This document shows positions 29,540-38,227 of a DNA stretch of 64,000 nt, piece after piece. The notes below the pieces were generated by a model. It saw only the letters and a program-made list of their open reading frames with translations, did no database searches and was not told where the DNA came from. Positions within the stretch are counted from its first letter, which is position 1; each line of letters opens with the position of its first letter. The translations under genes were made by a program, and so were the position numbers. This DNA is from Pseudoroseicyclus tamaricis (GTDB lineage Bacteria; Pseudomonadota; Alphaproteobacteria; Rhodobacterales; Rhodobacteraceae): positions 1,046,782 to 1,110,781 of the forward strand of contig NZ_JAAFYS010000002.1 in assembly GCF_012070395.1 (NCBI RefSeq), given 5' to 3'.

Positions 29540-30502
29540 TTATTCCGTGTTCACCGGATGATAGCAGGCGGCCTGAGTACCGTCGCCCATGTCGAAGAGC
29601 TCCGGCGTCACCTGCCGGCACTTCTCGCTCGCGCGGGGGCAGCGGGCGTGGAAGGCGCAGCCCGAGGGCGGGTCGATGGGGTTGGGCAGCTCGGTGCCCT
29701 TCGCCTCCGGCGCCGTTAGCGGGCGGCCGACGACGGGGGCGCTGTCGGCGAGGAGCTTGGTGTAGGGGTGGTGCGGGCGCGCGAAGATGCGCTCCGCCGG
29801 CCCCAGCTCCACCACCGAGCCGAAGTAGAGCACCGCCACGCGGTCGCTCACCGCCTCCACCACCGCGAGATCGTGGGAGATGAAGAGGTAGGTGAGGCCG
29901 AACTCGGTCTTCAGGTCCGCCAGCAGGTTGAGCACCTGCGCCTGCACGGAGACGTCGAGCGCCGAGACCGGTTCGTCGAGGATGAGGATGCGCGCCTGCG
30001 CCGCCAGCGCCCGGGCGATGCCGATCCGCTGCGCCTGCCCGCCGGAGAACTCGTGCGGATATCGCTCGAGGAACTCCTCGCGCAGGTTCACGGCGGCGAA
30101 GATCTCGGAGATGCGGGCCGCGCGCTGCTCCGCCCCCATCTTGTGGAGGTGCTTCAGAGGCGCCTCCATGATCTGGCGGATGGTCTTGCGCGGGTTGAGC
30201 GAGGAGATCGGGTCCTGGAAGACATACTGGATCTTGCGCCCGAAGGCCGCGGGATCGGCGCGAGAGAGCGGCTCCCCCTCGATCTCGATGGCGCCGGAGG
30301 TGGGCGGCAGCAGGCCGACGAGCATCCGCGCCAGCGTCGACTTGCCGCAGCCGCTCTCGCCGACGATGCCCAGCGTCTCCCCCTGCCGGACCTCCAGCGA
30401 GGTGGGGTTCACCGCATGGACATGGCCGCGCGGGCCGCCGAAGAGGCCGCCCTTCAAGGGGAAGGTCTTCTCCAGCTCTGTCAGGCGCAGGGCGAGGGTC
30501 AT
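29540..30502 (-). CDS. Peptide ABC transporter ATP-binding protein (DppF/OppF-like)
   Basis: ATPase of 320 aa. Walker A GESGCGKST (about 48-56), YVFQDPISSLNPRKT Q-loop, signature FSGGQAQRIGIARAL, Walker B LILDEPVSALDVS, and SHDLAVVE. The C-terminal oligopeptide-transporter region CAFHARCPRASEKC has the cysteine cluster often binding Fe-S in DppD/F. Its ATG overlaps the stop of the fused permease-ATPase by four bases. Confidence 0.87.
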   Translation of the reverse strand: MTLALRLTELEKTFPLKGGLFGGPRGHVHAVNPTSLEVRQGETLGIVGESGCGKSTLARMLVGLLPPTSGAIEIEGEPLSRADPAAFGRKIQYVFQDPISSLNPRKTIRQIMEAPLKHLHKMGAEQRAARISEIFAAVNLREEFLERYPHEFSGGQAQRIGIARALAAQARILILDEPVSALDVSVQAQVLNLLADLKTEFGLTYLFISHDLAVVEAVSDRVAVLYFGSVVELGPAERIFARPHHPYTKLLADSAPVVGRPLTAPEAKGTELPNPIDPPSGCAFHARCPRASEKCRQVTPELFDMGDGTQAACYHPVNTE

Positions 30503-32391
30503 TCGGCGGCCTCCCGGGCGGCGGCGTCATTTTCTGGATGGATGCAGCGCACGGCGCGCGTGCCAGCGAAGGGCATCAGCTCGATGGGCGGCTCGGTGCA
30601 GGCCGGCGTCGCCTTGGCGCAGCGGGGCGCGAAGGCGCAGCCGGGCGGCAGATCGTCCACCGGCGGCGGCAGGCCGGGGATGGCGGCGAGCTTGCGGCGC
30701 CCCTCCCCCAGCTCCGGCACGCAGGCGATGAGCCGCTTGGTGTAGGGGTGCGCGGGGGTGGCCAGCACCTCCGCCGTCGGCCCCTCCTCCACGATGCGGC
30801 CGGCATACATGACGGCGACCCGGTCGCAGAGCTGGGCGACGACGCCGAAATCGTGGGTGATGAAGATGATCGCCAGCCCGCGGCTGCGGCGGAGATCATC
30901 GAGCAGCGACAGGATCTGCGCCTGCACGGTCACGTCGAGCGCCGTCGTCGGCTCGTCGGCGATGATGACCTCGGGGTCGTTGGCCAGCGCCATGGCGATG
31001 CCCGCCCGCTGGCGCATCCCGCCGGACATCTCGTGCGGGTAGCTGTCGATCCGCTTCTCGGCATTGGGGATGCGGACGGACTTCAGAAGCTCGATGGCCT
31101 TCTGGCGCGCCCCCTCCTTCGGGGCGCGACCATGCGCCGTCATCGCCTCGATCAGCTGGTCACCGACCTTGTAGAGCGGGTGCAGCGTCGCCAGCGGGTC
31201 CTGAAAGATATAGGCGATCTCCCGGCCGCGAAGGGTGCGCAGCTGCTCGTAGCGGGCGCCGATCAGGTCCGTCCCCTTGTAGTCCACCCGGCCCCCGGTG
31301 ATCACCCCCGGCGGCGAGGCGACGAGGCCCATGACGGAGAGCGCGGTGACCGACTTGCCCGAGCCGCTCTCGCCGATGAGGCCGAGGCACTCGCCGGGCT
31401 TCACCTCCAGATCCACCCCGCCGACGGCGCGGTACACCCGCTTCTTGACGTGGAACTGCGTCTGCAATTCGCGGATATCCAGCAGCGCCCCCTCCCGCGC
31501 CTCGGGCACCGGGCCGTCGCGGCGCACGGTGGTCGCCGCCATTGGCCGCGTCAGCGCGCCGGAGCGCAGGCGCGGGTCCAGCGCGTCGCGGATGCCGTCG
31601 CCGAGGAGGTTGATGGCCATGACGATGATCAGGATCATCACGCCCGGCACGACGGAGGTGTGCGGGTTGGTGATCAGCGCCGAGCGCGCCTCCCCCAGCA
31701 TCGAGCCGAGGTCGGCCACCGGCGGCTGCGAGCCGAGACCGAGGAAGCTGAGCCCCGCCGTCTCGAGGATCATCCAGCCCACAGTGGTGGACATGGCGAT
31801 GACGATGACCGGGATGACGTTCGGCAGCACCTCCCCCAGCATGATGCGCATGTCGCCCATGCCGGAGAGGCGGGCGGCATCCACGAACTCCTTGTGCGCG
31901 ATGCCGACGGTGATGCCGCGGATGTTCCTCGCGAAGAAGGGGATGTTGACGGCGGCCACGGCGACGAGCGCGTTGAGCAGGCCCGGCCCGAGGGCGGCGA
32001 CGATGGCGAGGGCGAGCAGGATGTAGGGAAAGGCCATCAGCATGTCGACGCCGCGCATGATGACGTTGTCCGTCCGCCCGCCGTAATAGCCGGCGAGGAT
32101 GCCGATGGCAGCGCCGAGCACCGCGGCGATGACTGCGGCGGCGAAGCCCACGGCCAGCGACAGGCGGGTGCCGTACATCAGCCGCGAGAAGAGGTCCCGC
32201 CCGAGGTGATCGGTGCCGAGGAGGTGCCCTTCGGTGAAGGGCGGCAGGAAGCGGTCGCCGGTGTTGGTGACGTTCGGCGCCTGCAGAGGCAGGAGCGGCG
32301 TCACCAGCGCCAGCAGCACCACGGCGGAGAGGACGATCAGCCCGGCCAGCGCCAGCTGGTTGCGGGCGAGGAGGCGCAGGAAATCTCTCAT
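30499..32391 (-). CDS. Fused dipeptide ABC permease (DppC) and ATPase (DppD)
   Basis: 630-aa two-domain protein. Residues about 1-275 are a DppC-type permease: NQLALAGLIVLSAVVLLALV, GTDHLGRDLFSRLMYGTRLS, EAA loop EFVDAARLSGMGDMRIMLGE. After a linker (about 280-310) comes a complete ATPase: GESGSGKSVTAL, YIFQDPLATLHPLYK, MSGGMRQRAGIAMAL, IIADEPTTALDVT, and the Cys motif CAFAPRCAKATPAC. Start 32391 after GAGGATCAAGAC; ATGA overlaps with dppB upstream and dppF downstream. Such fusions are known in several lineages; no frame break is seen. Confidence 0.87.
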   Translation of the reverse strand: MRDFLRLLARNQLALAGLIVLSAVVLLALVTPLLPLQAPNVTNTGDRFLPPFTEGHLLGTDHLGRDLFSRLMYGTRLSLAVGFAAAVIAAVLGAAIGILAGYYGGRTDNVIMRGVDMLMAFPYILLALAIVAALGPGLLNALVAVAAVNIPFFARNIRGITVGIAHKEFVDAARLSGMGDMRIMLGEVLPNVIPVIVIAMSTTVGWMILETAGLSFLGLGSQPPVADLGSMLGEARSALITNPHTSVVPGVMILIIVMAINLLGDGIRDALDPRLRSGALTRPMAATTVRRDGPVPEAREGALLDIRELQTQFHVKKRVYRAVGGVDLEVKPGECLGLIGESGSGKSVTALSVMGLVASPPGVITGGRVDYKGTDLIGARYEQLRTLRGREIAYIFQDPLATLHPLYKVGDQLIEAMTAHGRAPKEGARQKAIELLKSVRIPNAEKRIDSYPHEMSGGMRQRAGIAMALANDPEVIIADEPTTALDVTVQAQILSLLDDLRRSRGLAIIFITHDFGVVAQLCDRVAVMYAGRIVEEGPTAEVLATPAHPYTKRLIACVPELGEGRRKLAAIPGLPPPVDDLPPGCAFAPRCAKATPACTEPPIELMPFAGTRAVRCIHPENDAAAREAAE

Positions 32392-33335
32392 GTCTTGATC
32401 CTCGGATCGAGCAGGCTCTGAGCCACGTCCACCGCGATGTTGAAGAGCACGTAGCAGGCGGCGACGAAGACCACCCCGCCCTGCACGAGCAGGATGTCGC
32501 GGGTGAGGATCGCGTCCACCAGCATCCGCCCGACGCCGGGCCACTGGAAGACGATCTCGATATAGACGGCGCCCGAGAGGACGAACCCCGCCTGGATGCC
32601 GAGCACCGGGATGATGGAGACCATGGCGGCCCTGAGCGCATGGCGCCAGATGACGCTGCGCTCATGCACCCCCTTGGCACGAGCGGTGCGGATGTAATCC
32701 TGCCGCAGCACCTCCAGCATGGCCGAGCGGGCGAGCCGGGCGATGACGCCGGTGGCGACGACGGCGAGCGCGAGGGCCGGCATGATCAGGTGGTCGAGCA
32801 GCGACCAGAGGGTCCGCCCCCCGTAGATCGGCCACATGCCGGAGACGGGGAACCAGCGCAGGTTCACGGCGAAGATGAGGATCATCATCATGCCGAGGAA
32901 GAAGGATGGGATGGAGATGCCGATGAGCACGACGAAGGTGATCGCCTTGTCGGCGAAGCCGTATTGCCGTGCCGCGGAGACGACGCCGGCGGCCACCCCG
33001 AGGATCGAGCAGAGCACGAAGGCGGTGCCGGCGAGGATCATCGTGGCGCCGAAGCGGTCGAGCACCTCGTCGAGGACGGGGCGGTTGAGCGAGAAGCTCC
33101 TCCCGAAGTCACCGGTCAGCATGTTGCCGAGCCAGATGAAGTAGCGCGCCACCAGCGGCTGATCGAGCCCGAGGTCGCGGTTGATGCGGGCGACGTTCTC
33201 CGGCGTGGCGTAGGAGCCGAGGATGGCCGTGGCCGGATCGCCCGGGATCATCGCCATGATCAGGAAGACGATGACGGAGATGCCGAGCAGCACCGGGATC
33301 GCCGAGAGCAGGCGCTTGAGGATGTAGCTTCCCAT
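32388..33335 (-). CDS. Peptide ABC transporter permease (DppB-like)
   Basis: Six-TM permease of 315 aa. N-terminal YILKRLLSAIPVLLGISVIVF and IPGDPATAILG, EAA-type loop LEVLRQDYIRTARAKGVHERS, and C-terminal FQWPGVGRMLVDAIL...DPRIKT are DppB hallmarks. Start 33335 (MGSYILKRL) with GGCGC and GGAGG-like sequence (ATGGAGGCGC) upstream. Two palindromes and a stem-loop separate it from the binding-protein gene. Confidence 0.87.
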   Translation of the reverse strand: MGSYILKRLLSAIPVLLGISVIVFLIMAMIPGDPATAILGSYATPENVARINRDLGLDQPLVARYFIWLGNMLTGDFGRSFSLNRPVLDEVLDRFGATMILAGTAFVLCSILGVAAGVVSAARQYGFADKAITFVVLIGISIPSFFLGMMMILIFAVNLRWFPVSGMWPIYGGRTLWSLLDHLIMPALALAVVATGVIARLARSAMLEVLRQDYIRTARAKGVHERSVIWRHALRAAMVSIIPVLGIQAGFVLSGAVYIEIVFQWPGVGRMLVDAILTRDILLVQGGVVFVAACYVLFNIAVDVAQSLLDPRIKT

Positions 33336-33360
33336 CTTGCGCCTCCATCTGGGCGGGGAG

Positions 33361-33405
33361 CGATTTCCATATGGAAATCGTGGTCGAATTCCATGTGGAA
33401 TTCGA
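33361..33405. promoter_or_regulatory. Two adjacent palindromic operators, TTCCAT-core
   Basis: CGATTTCCATATGGAAATCG (33361-33380) is a perfect palindrome. 33384-33405 is a second one, with arms TCGAATTCCA and TGGAATTCGA around TG. Both share TTCCAT(A/G)TGGAA, and their centres are about 24 bp apart. They lie between the binding protein gene and dppB, suggesting a repressor-controlled internal promoter. The core resembles IclR-type sites (inference); the nearest regulator gene is the GntR at 36463. Confidence 0.6.
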
Positions 33406-33411
33406 GGCCTG

Positions 33412-33439
33412 GCGGGGGCCGGCGGTCACCGGCCCCCGC
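33412..33439 (-). terminator. Stem-loop after the peptide-binding-protein gene
   Basis: 11-bp perfect stem GCGGGGGCCGG / CCGGCCCCCGC, loop CGGTCA, directly after the stop codon at 33446 on the minus strand, without a U-tract. Same punctuation as after smoE and pstS. Confidence 0.6.
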
Positions 33440-33445
33440 GATGCA

Positions 33446-35020
33446 TCAGTCCTTGCTGACGTCGCCCAGCTCCAGCAGGAAGCTCGGCTGCAGCGAGAAG
33501 CCTTCCACCCGCTCGTTCGAGACGGCGTTCTGCTTCCAGTTCGCCACGAAGACCCAGGGCGCGTCCTCCTGCACGATCTGCTGCACCTCGCGGTAGAGCT
33601 CGGCGCGCTCGTCCTGGCTGGTGGCGACGCGGGCCTGGTCGAGCAGCGCGTCGACCTCCTCGTTGGAGTAGTAGCCCGAGTTGAAGCCGCCCTCTTCCGG
33701 CCAGGCGGCCGTGCGGAGCGTCAGGAAGGGCAACGTGTCGGGATCGTTGGTCATCCACGCCATCTCGGCCATGTCGGCCTTGCCCTCGAGCCCGGGGTTC
33801 ACCTCGCCGAGGAAGGTGTTCCACTCGTAGGTCTCGATGGTGACGTCGAAGCCGACCGCCTCCAGATCCGCCTGGATGGCGGTGCCCATGGCGACGGGGT
33901 CGAGCATGCCGGAGCCGCCTTCGGTGACGAAGAAAGTCACCTCGGGGTTCTCGACGCCCGCCTCGGCGAGCAGCTCGCGCGCCCGGTCGGGATCGTAGGG
34001 ATAGGGCTCCAGCTCTTCGTTGTACGCCCAGTTGAAGGCCGGCGGGATCGGGCCGGCGGAGACGGCGGCCGTCCCTTCCAGCACATCCTCCACCAGCGCC
34101 GTCTTGTTGACGGCGTAGTTGGCGGCCTGCCGGACGAGTTGGTCCGTGAACGGCCCCTCGCGCAGGTTCAGGATCAGGAACCACACGTGCGGCCCGGCCT
34201 GCTCGTAGATCTGGTAGGCGTCCGTCTCCTCGAACTCGGAGAGCGCGACGGGCGGCACCTCGACCATCAGGTCGATGCCGCCGGCCAGCATCTCGGCCGT
34301 GCGGGTGTTGGCATCGGTGATCGGGCGGAAGACGACGGCCTCAAGCTCCGGCGCGTCGCCCCAGTAATCGGGGTTGGCCTCGACGACCACGGCCTCGTTG
34401 GAGCGCCACTCGCCGAACCGGAAGGGCCCGGTGCCGGACGGGTTGCGGCCGAAATCCTGCCCGTGCTCCATCACAGCCGCGGGCGAGACGATCAGCCCCG
34501 TCGGGTAGGCGAGGTTGGAGAGGAACGGCGCGAAGGGCTCCGACAGCGTGAACTTCACCGTGTACTCGTCCACCGCCTCGACCGTGTCGATGGCCGAGAA
34601 GTTGAAGGAAAGCGGGAAGGGGCCGGTGTCGTAGTAGGGGTGATCTTCGTTGAGCATCCGCTCGAAGTTGAAGACCACCGCCTCGGCGTTGAAGGCCGAC
34701 CCGTCGTGGAAGGTGACGTCATCGCGCAGGTTGAACGTGTACTCGGTGCCGTCCTCGGAAATCTCCCAGTCCGTCGCCAGCGCCGGGGCGACCTCCAGCG
34801 TGCCGTCGGCATACTGCACGAGGCCGTCGTAGATGTTCACGAGGATGCGGAAGTCGTTCACCGCCGTCACGGCGGCGGGGTCGAGCGCCTGCGGCTCGGC
34901 GATCTGGCCGACGATCAGCACGCCGGGGGGTGTCTGGGCGGCGGCGGGGGCCGCGAAGGCCAGCGCCCCGGCCGTGCCGGCGGCGAGCAGGGCGCGCCGC
35001 GTCAGGGTCGTGAAACTCAT
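33446..35020 (-). CDS. Peptide ABC transporter substrate-binding protein (DppA/family 5)
   Basis: Periplasmic binding protein of 524 aa. The signal region MSFTTLTRRALLAAGTAGAL has a twin-Arg-like RR and ends AAAQT. Family 5 features: QALDPAAVTAVNDFRILVNIYDGLVQY, YTFNLRDDVTFHDGSAFNAEAVVFNFERM, GTGPFRFGEWRSNEAVVVEANPDYWG, VRQAANYAVNK. Start 35020 with AGAGG eight bases before. First gene of the transporter operon; substrate (peptide, opine or other) cannot be fixed. Divergent from DUF1028 at 35134; TTATCA (35067) and TGATAA (35095) form a possible weak operator. Confidence 0.86.
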   Translation of the reverse strand: MSFTTLTRRALLAAGTAGALAFAAPAAAQTPPGVLIVGQIAEPQALDPAAVTAVNDFRILVNIYDGLVQYADGTLEVAPALATDWEISEDGTEYTFNLRDDVTFHDGSAFNAEAVVFNFERMLNEDHPYYDTGPFPLSFNFSAIDTVEAVDEYTVKFTLSEPFAPFLSNLAYPTGLIVSPAAVMEHGQDFGRNPSGTGPFRFGEWRSNEAVVVEANPDYWGDAPELEAVVFRPITDANTRTAEMLAGGIDLMVEVPPVALSEFEETDAYQIYEQAGPHVWFLILNLREGPFTDQLVRQAANYAVNKTALVEDVLEGTAAVSAGPIPPAFNWAYNEELEPYPYDPDRARELLAEAGVENPEVTFFVTEGGSGMLDPVAMGTAIQADLEAVGFDVTIETYEWNTFLGEVNPGLEGKADMAEMAWMTNDPDTLPFLTLRTAAWPEEGGFNSGYYSNEEVDALLDQARVATSQDERAELYREVQQIVQEDAPWVFVANWKQNAVSNERVEGFSLQPSFLLELGDVSKD

Positions 35021-35133
35021 GGGACTTACCTCTCCGTTGCACCCCGCGAGGGGCGTGAATTTTTCATTATCAATTGAGGGTGGACAAATTCTCATGATAA
35101 ATTCAACCCTGTTGTCGCACCAACGGGGGCTGA

Positions 35134-35859
35134 ATGACCTTTTCCATTCTCGCGCATGACGAAAAATCGGGCGCCTTCATGGGCGCCGCGGCAACCGGAA
35201 GCCTCTGCGTCGGCGGCTGGGTGCTGCGCGGCGACATCGATTCGGGGCTCGTCGCCAGCCAGGGCACCGCGCCCTCCACCTTCTGGCGGGACGAGGCGCT
35301 GCGGCGGCTGAATGCCGGCCAGGGCGCCTCGGAGGCGGTGCTGGATCTCACCGGAGCTGACAGCGGCCGCGGCCACCGCCAGCTCGCCGCCATCGACCGG
35401 CAGGGGAGCACCGGCGCCTTCACGGGCGCGGCTTCCGTCGAATACGCGGGGCACCATGCCGAGCCGGGGCTCGTCGTCTCCGGCAACATGCTGGCGGGGG
35501 CGGAGGTGCTGGATGCCCTCCTCGAGGTCGCCCGCACCTCCGTCGAGGACCCGGCGGCGCGGATGATCACCGCGCTGCGCGCTGCCGAGGCGGCGGGCAG
35601 CGACGTCCGGGGCCTGCGCTCCGCCGCGCTGCTGGTGCTGCATCCCGACTTCCCGCCGCTCGACCTGCGCATCGATCAGGCGGCGGACCCGGTGGGGGCG
35701 CTCGCGACCCTCCTCGGCGAGGTTCGCATGCCCCCCTATGCCGACTGGCTGGACGTGGTGCCCGTGCAGCGCGACCGCTTCCGCGCGCCAGAGGAGCAGC
35801 CGAAGGTCGAGCCGCTGGAGGAGCCGCCGGTGGACCCGCACCACCGCGCCATCCGCTAG
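35134..35859 (+). CDS. DUF1028 family protein
   Basis: 241 aa. N-terminal MTFSILAHDEKSGAFMGAAATGSLCVGG, ASQGTAPSTFWRDEALRRL and QLAAIDRQG...TGAASVEYAGHH are diagnostic of DUF1028 (COG3342), an uncharacterised family with an Ntn-hydrolase-like fold. The C-terminal tail is Pro/Glu-rich (EEQPKVEPLEEPPVDP). Members often sit beside peptide transporters, as here, hinting at peptide or amide processing; this is unproven. It starts 113 bp from the divergent binding protein gene. Confidence 0.83.
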   Translation: MTFSILAHDEKSGAFMGAAATGSLCVGGWVLRGDIDSGLVASQGTAPSTFWRDEALRRLNAGQGASEAVLDLTGADSGRGHRQLAAIDRQGSTGAFTGAASVEYAGHHAEPGLVVSGNMLAGAEVLDALLEVARTSVEDPAARMITALRAAEAAGSDVRGLRSAALLVLHPDFPPLDLRIDQAADPVGALATLLGEVRMPPYADWLDVVPVQRDRFRAPEEQPKVEPLEEPPVDPHHRAIR

Positions 35860-35917
35860 GCTTGCCGCCCCGGGCGCCGCCGGGTCTACTGGCGGGTGAC
35901 CCGGCAGGAGAGCGCAT

Positions 35918-36466
35918 ATGTCACTGGTGATCATCGGCTCCGAGGGCGGGATCGGCCGGCGTTTGCGCCGCGCCTTCCCCGATGCCATCGGCGTCGACCG
36001 CGCGCCGGGCGCGGACATCGAGATCGATCTCGCCACGGCCGACGTCACCGCCGGCCCCCTCGGCGCCGCGCTGAGCGAGGCGGAGGCGGCGATCTACCTC
36101 GCCACCCCCGCCGATCCCGAGGCGCCGGAGGCCGCGCATTTCGCGGCGCTTCAGACCTGCACCCGCTTCGTCTCCGCCTGCGCGCTGCTGGGGGTCCCCC
36201 GTCTCGTCCTGCCCTCCTCGGGCTGGGCGGCGCCGGCGCCGCCGATGCAGATCAACGCCTATGGCCACAGCAAGCGGGTGATCGAGGCGCTGGCGGAGAT
36301 GTACTCCTGCCACCCCACCCGCCGCGCCGTGGCCCTGCGCTTCGGCTGGGTGCCCGCCGATGACGCCGACGTGGCCGGCGCGGCGGACTGGCTGCAGGCC
36401 GTTCACTGGCCGCAGGCGCGGCTGGTGGCGGAGGTCTCCCGGGCGCTGGGGCGCGCGCCCACCTAG
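35918..36466 (+). CDS. Short Rossmann-fold NAD(P)-binding protein (SDR-like)
   Basis: 182 aa. N-terminal IIGSEGGIGRRLRRAFP (G-x2-G-x2-G), Ser in LVLPSSGWA and a Y-x3-K in NAYGHSKRVIEAL. These match an extended SDR core without the C-terminal substrate domain, so it is short for an epimerase. The reaction is unknown. Start 35918 with GGAGAG upstream. It may form an operon with DUF1028. The stop TAG shares CTAG with the stop of the convergent GntR gene. Confidence 0.65.
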   Translation: MSLVIIGSEGGIGRRLRRAFPDAIGVDRAPGADIEIDLATADVTAGPLGAALSEAEAAIYLATPADPEAPEAAHFAALQTCTRFVSACALLGVPRLVLPSSGWAAPAPPMQINAYGHSKRVIEALAEMYSCHPTRRAVALRFGWVPADDADVAGAADWLQAVHWPQARLVAEVSRALGRAPT

Positions 36467-37236
36467 CCGATGAAGCGGCGCAGCACCCGCGCCTCCTGCT
36501 GGTTCATCAGCGTCTCCGCCCCTTCCATGTGCGAGCGCATGATGGCCCGCGCCTCCTCCGCCCGGCCGGCCCCCAGCGCCTCGACGAGATCGAGCTGGTG
36601 GCGGCGCCCCCGCTCCCACAGCTGGCGGTTGGGCGGCTCGTAGAGGCGGCGATAGACGGTGAGGTCCGTCAGGATCCGCGCCATGAAGGAGATGATGAAG
36701 CCGAGGAGCCGGTTGCCCGAGAAATCCGCCAGCCGGGCGTGGAAGGCGAGCGAGGCGATGTGCTGCTCGCGCTCCTCCTCGGCATCGGCGGCGGGCGCGT
36801 CGTAGCGGCTGGCGATGGCCCGAAGCTCGGCGAGCTGCGCCTCGGAGAGGTGCCCCGCGAGGGAGGCCGCCAGCTCCGGCTCCAGCGCCCGGCGGACCTG
36901 GTAGATGTCTGAGACGGAGAGCTCCTGGAAATAGAAGTAGTTGGCCAGCAGCTCCTTGGCGCGCTCCGCCGTCACCTCGCCGACGAAGCTGCCGCCCCCG
37001 GGGCCGGTGCGGGTGACGATCAGCCCCTGCGCCTCGAGGATACGCATCGCCTCGCGCACGGTGCCCTTGGAGACGCCGAAGCGGGTGATCATCTCCGTCT
37101 CGCTGGGCAGCTTGTCGCCCCGACGCAGGTCATGCGCGACGACCCAGCCCTTGATCTCCTCGGCCACCCGCACGGGGCGGGAGCGGCGCGGCGGGCGCGC
37201 GGATTTGTCGGCGGATTTGTCGGTCGTGCCGTCCAT
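36463..37236 (-). CDS. FadR-type GntR transcriptional regulator (FCD domain)
   Basis: 257 aa. N-terminal winged helix (about 22-92): AEEIKGWVVAHDLRRGDKLPS, FGVSKGTVREAMRILEAQGL, GGGSFVGEVT. C-terminal FCD domain: IYQVRRALEPELAASLA, HARLADFSGNRLLGF (metal-ligand His region), RRHQLDLVEALGAGRAEEARAIMRSHM. Start 37236 (MDGTTDKSADKS) has AGGG upstream; the lysine/serine-rich first 20 residues are low-complexity. It may control the peptide transporter or DUF1028 gene nearby. Confidence 0.83.
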   Translation of the reverse strand: MDGTTDKSADKSARPPRRSRPVRVAEEIKGWVVAHDLRRGDKLPSETEMITRFGVSKGTVREAMRILEAQGLIVTRTGPGGGSFVGEVTAERAKELLANYFYFQELSVSDIYQVRRALEPELAASLAGHLSEAQLAELRAIASRYDAPAADAEEEREQHIASLAFHARLADFSGNRLLGFIISFMARILTDLTVYRRLYEPPNRQLWERGRRHQLDLVEALGAGRAEEARAIMRSHMEGAETLMNQQEARVLRRFIG

Positions 37237-37647
37237 GCCCTCACTCTCTGGCTCGCCGGCAAGAGACCACATGGGGCCGGCTTCGGAAAGGCCGGCCGGG
37301 AATCGCGGGCGGCAGGGCACTGGCGGCAAGGCTCTGGAAACCATGGGGAACGGTTCCGGGTGCACCGGCCGATAAACTTGTACCGACCTCTTTACCGTGC
37401 TCCGCCGGGAGCATTGGATACGAATTTCCTCGCCAGATCAGCCCCCTACCCCGGCATATTCCGCCACCGGGCCTCCGCCCCGTGGCGCCCCCGCAAGCGG
37501 AATCAGGCCGAAGCATGGCAGGCCCGAAGGCGGTCCTTGATTCCGCCCTTGTTCCACCGGATAGGCGCCAGCATCCGCAGACTGACTCAAGAGGCAGTGA
37601 CGGATGCGGCAGGCCCCCCTGCCTGCCGCGCAACTGAGGACGAGTAG
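37237..37647. other. 411-bp intergenic region upstream of the micro-ORF
   Basis: No coding sequence is supportable. It should hold the GntR promoter (minus) and the micro-ORF promoter (plus). One stem, GCATCCG / CGGATGC (37571-37577 / 37601-37607), lies about 40 bp before the micro-ORF and could be part of its 5' leader. An AT-richer stretch near 37400-37430 (ATTGGATACGAATTTCC) is a promoter candidate. Confidence 0.4.
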
Positions 37648-37746
37648 ATGAGTAACCAGACCCCCCAGCCCAAGACCCCGCAGCCCGCGCCCAAGCCGGC
37701 GCCGCAACCCGCGCCGGTGATGTTCCGCGACTACGCGAGCATCTAG
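37648..37746 (+). CDS. 32-aa proline/glutamine-rich micro-ORF
   Basis: Reads MSNQTPQPKTPQPAPKPAPQ then PAPVMFRDYASI. A PQPxP(K/Q)-type repeat occupies residues 5-23; the last eight residues MFRDYASI are ordinary in composition. GAGGA lies seven bases before the ATG. A strong stem-loop follows 20 bases after the stop. The unit (leader, ribosome site, ORF, stem-loop) is compact and stands alone between two regulators' regions. No family recognised; no signal or TM segment. It may be a real small protein or a chance reading frame. Confidence 0.55.
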   Translation: MSNQTPQPKTPQPAPKPAPQPAPVMFRDYASI

Positions 37747-37765
37747 GCGCAGCCAGACGCGACCC

Positions 37766-37788
37766 GCGGGGCGGCCACGCCGCCCCGC
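37766..37788 (+). terminator. Stem-loop after the micro-ORF
   Basis: Perfect 10-bp stem GCGGGGCGGC / GCCGCCCCGC with loop CAC. No U-tract. Confidence 0.6.
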
Positions 37789-37888
37789 GCCCCGGCCCCC
37801 AACCCAGGCCCCGCCCCTCATGGGCGGAGAGGCGCCGATCCCCTCCCCCCGGTCTGGAAATGCCCCGCCGCGTCACTAAGGTGCGGCC

Positions 37889-38227
37889 ATGCGGGCGATC
37901 TCCACGATACCGAATCTCGGCCCGGCCTCTGAGGCCGACTACCGCGACGCCGGGTTCTCCTCTGCCGAAGAGATCGAGGCGGCCGGCGCGGATGTCGCCT
38001 ACCTTCGTCTCCTCGCCGCCGGCAAACGTCCGCATTTCATCGGCTATTACGCCCTCGTCCTCGGCCTGCAGGGCCGCCCGTGGCACAGCTGCACGAAGGA
38101 CGAGAAGGCCGTGCTCCGCCAGCGCTACGACGCGCTGATGGCGCAGGCCCGCGATCAGGGCGCGCCCAGCGCGGGGCTGGCCGCCTTCCTTCACGACATG
38201 GGTTTCTCCGAAAGGTCCGCTCAATGA
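37889..38227 (+). CDS. TfoX/Sxy C-terminal domain protein
   Basis: 112 aa containing only the TfoX C-terminal helix-hairpin-helix domain: ISTIPNLGPASEADYRDAGF, EEIEAAGADVAYLRLLAAG, and PHFIGYYALVLGLQGRPWH. The TfoX N-terminal domain that is paired with it in the competence regulator Sxy is missing. Stand-alone C-domains are common in Rhodobacterales and uncharacterised. The stop overlaps the next gene in ATGA. Confidence 0.82.
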   Translation: MRAISTIPNLGPASEADYRDAGFSSAEEIEAAGADVAYLRLLAAGKRPHFIGYYALVLGLQGRPWHSCTKDEKAVLRQRYDALMAQARDQGAPSAGLAAFLHDMGFSERSAQ

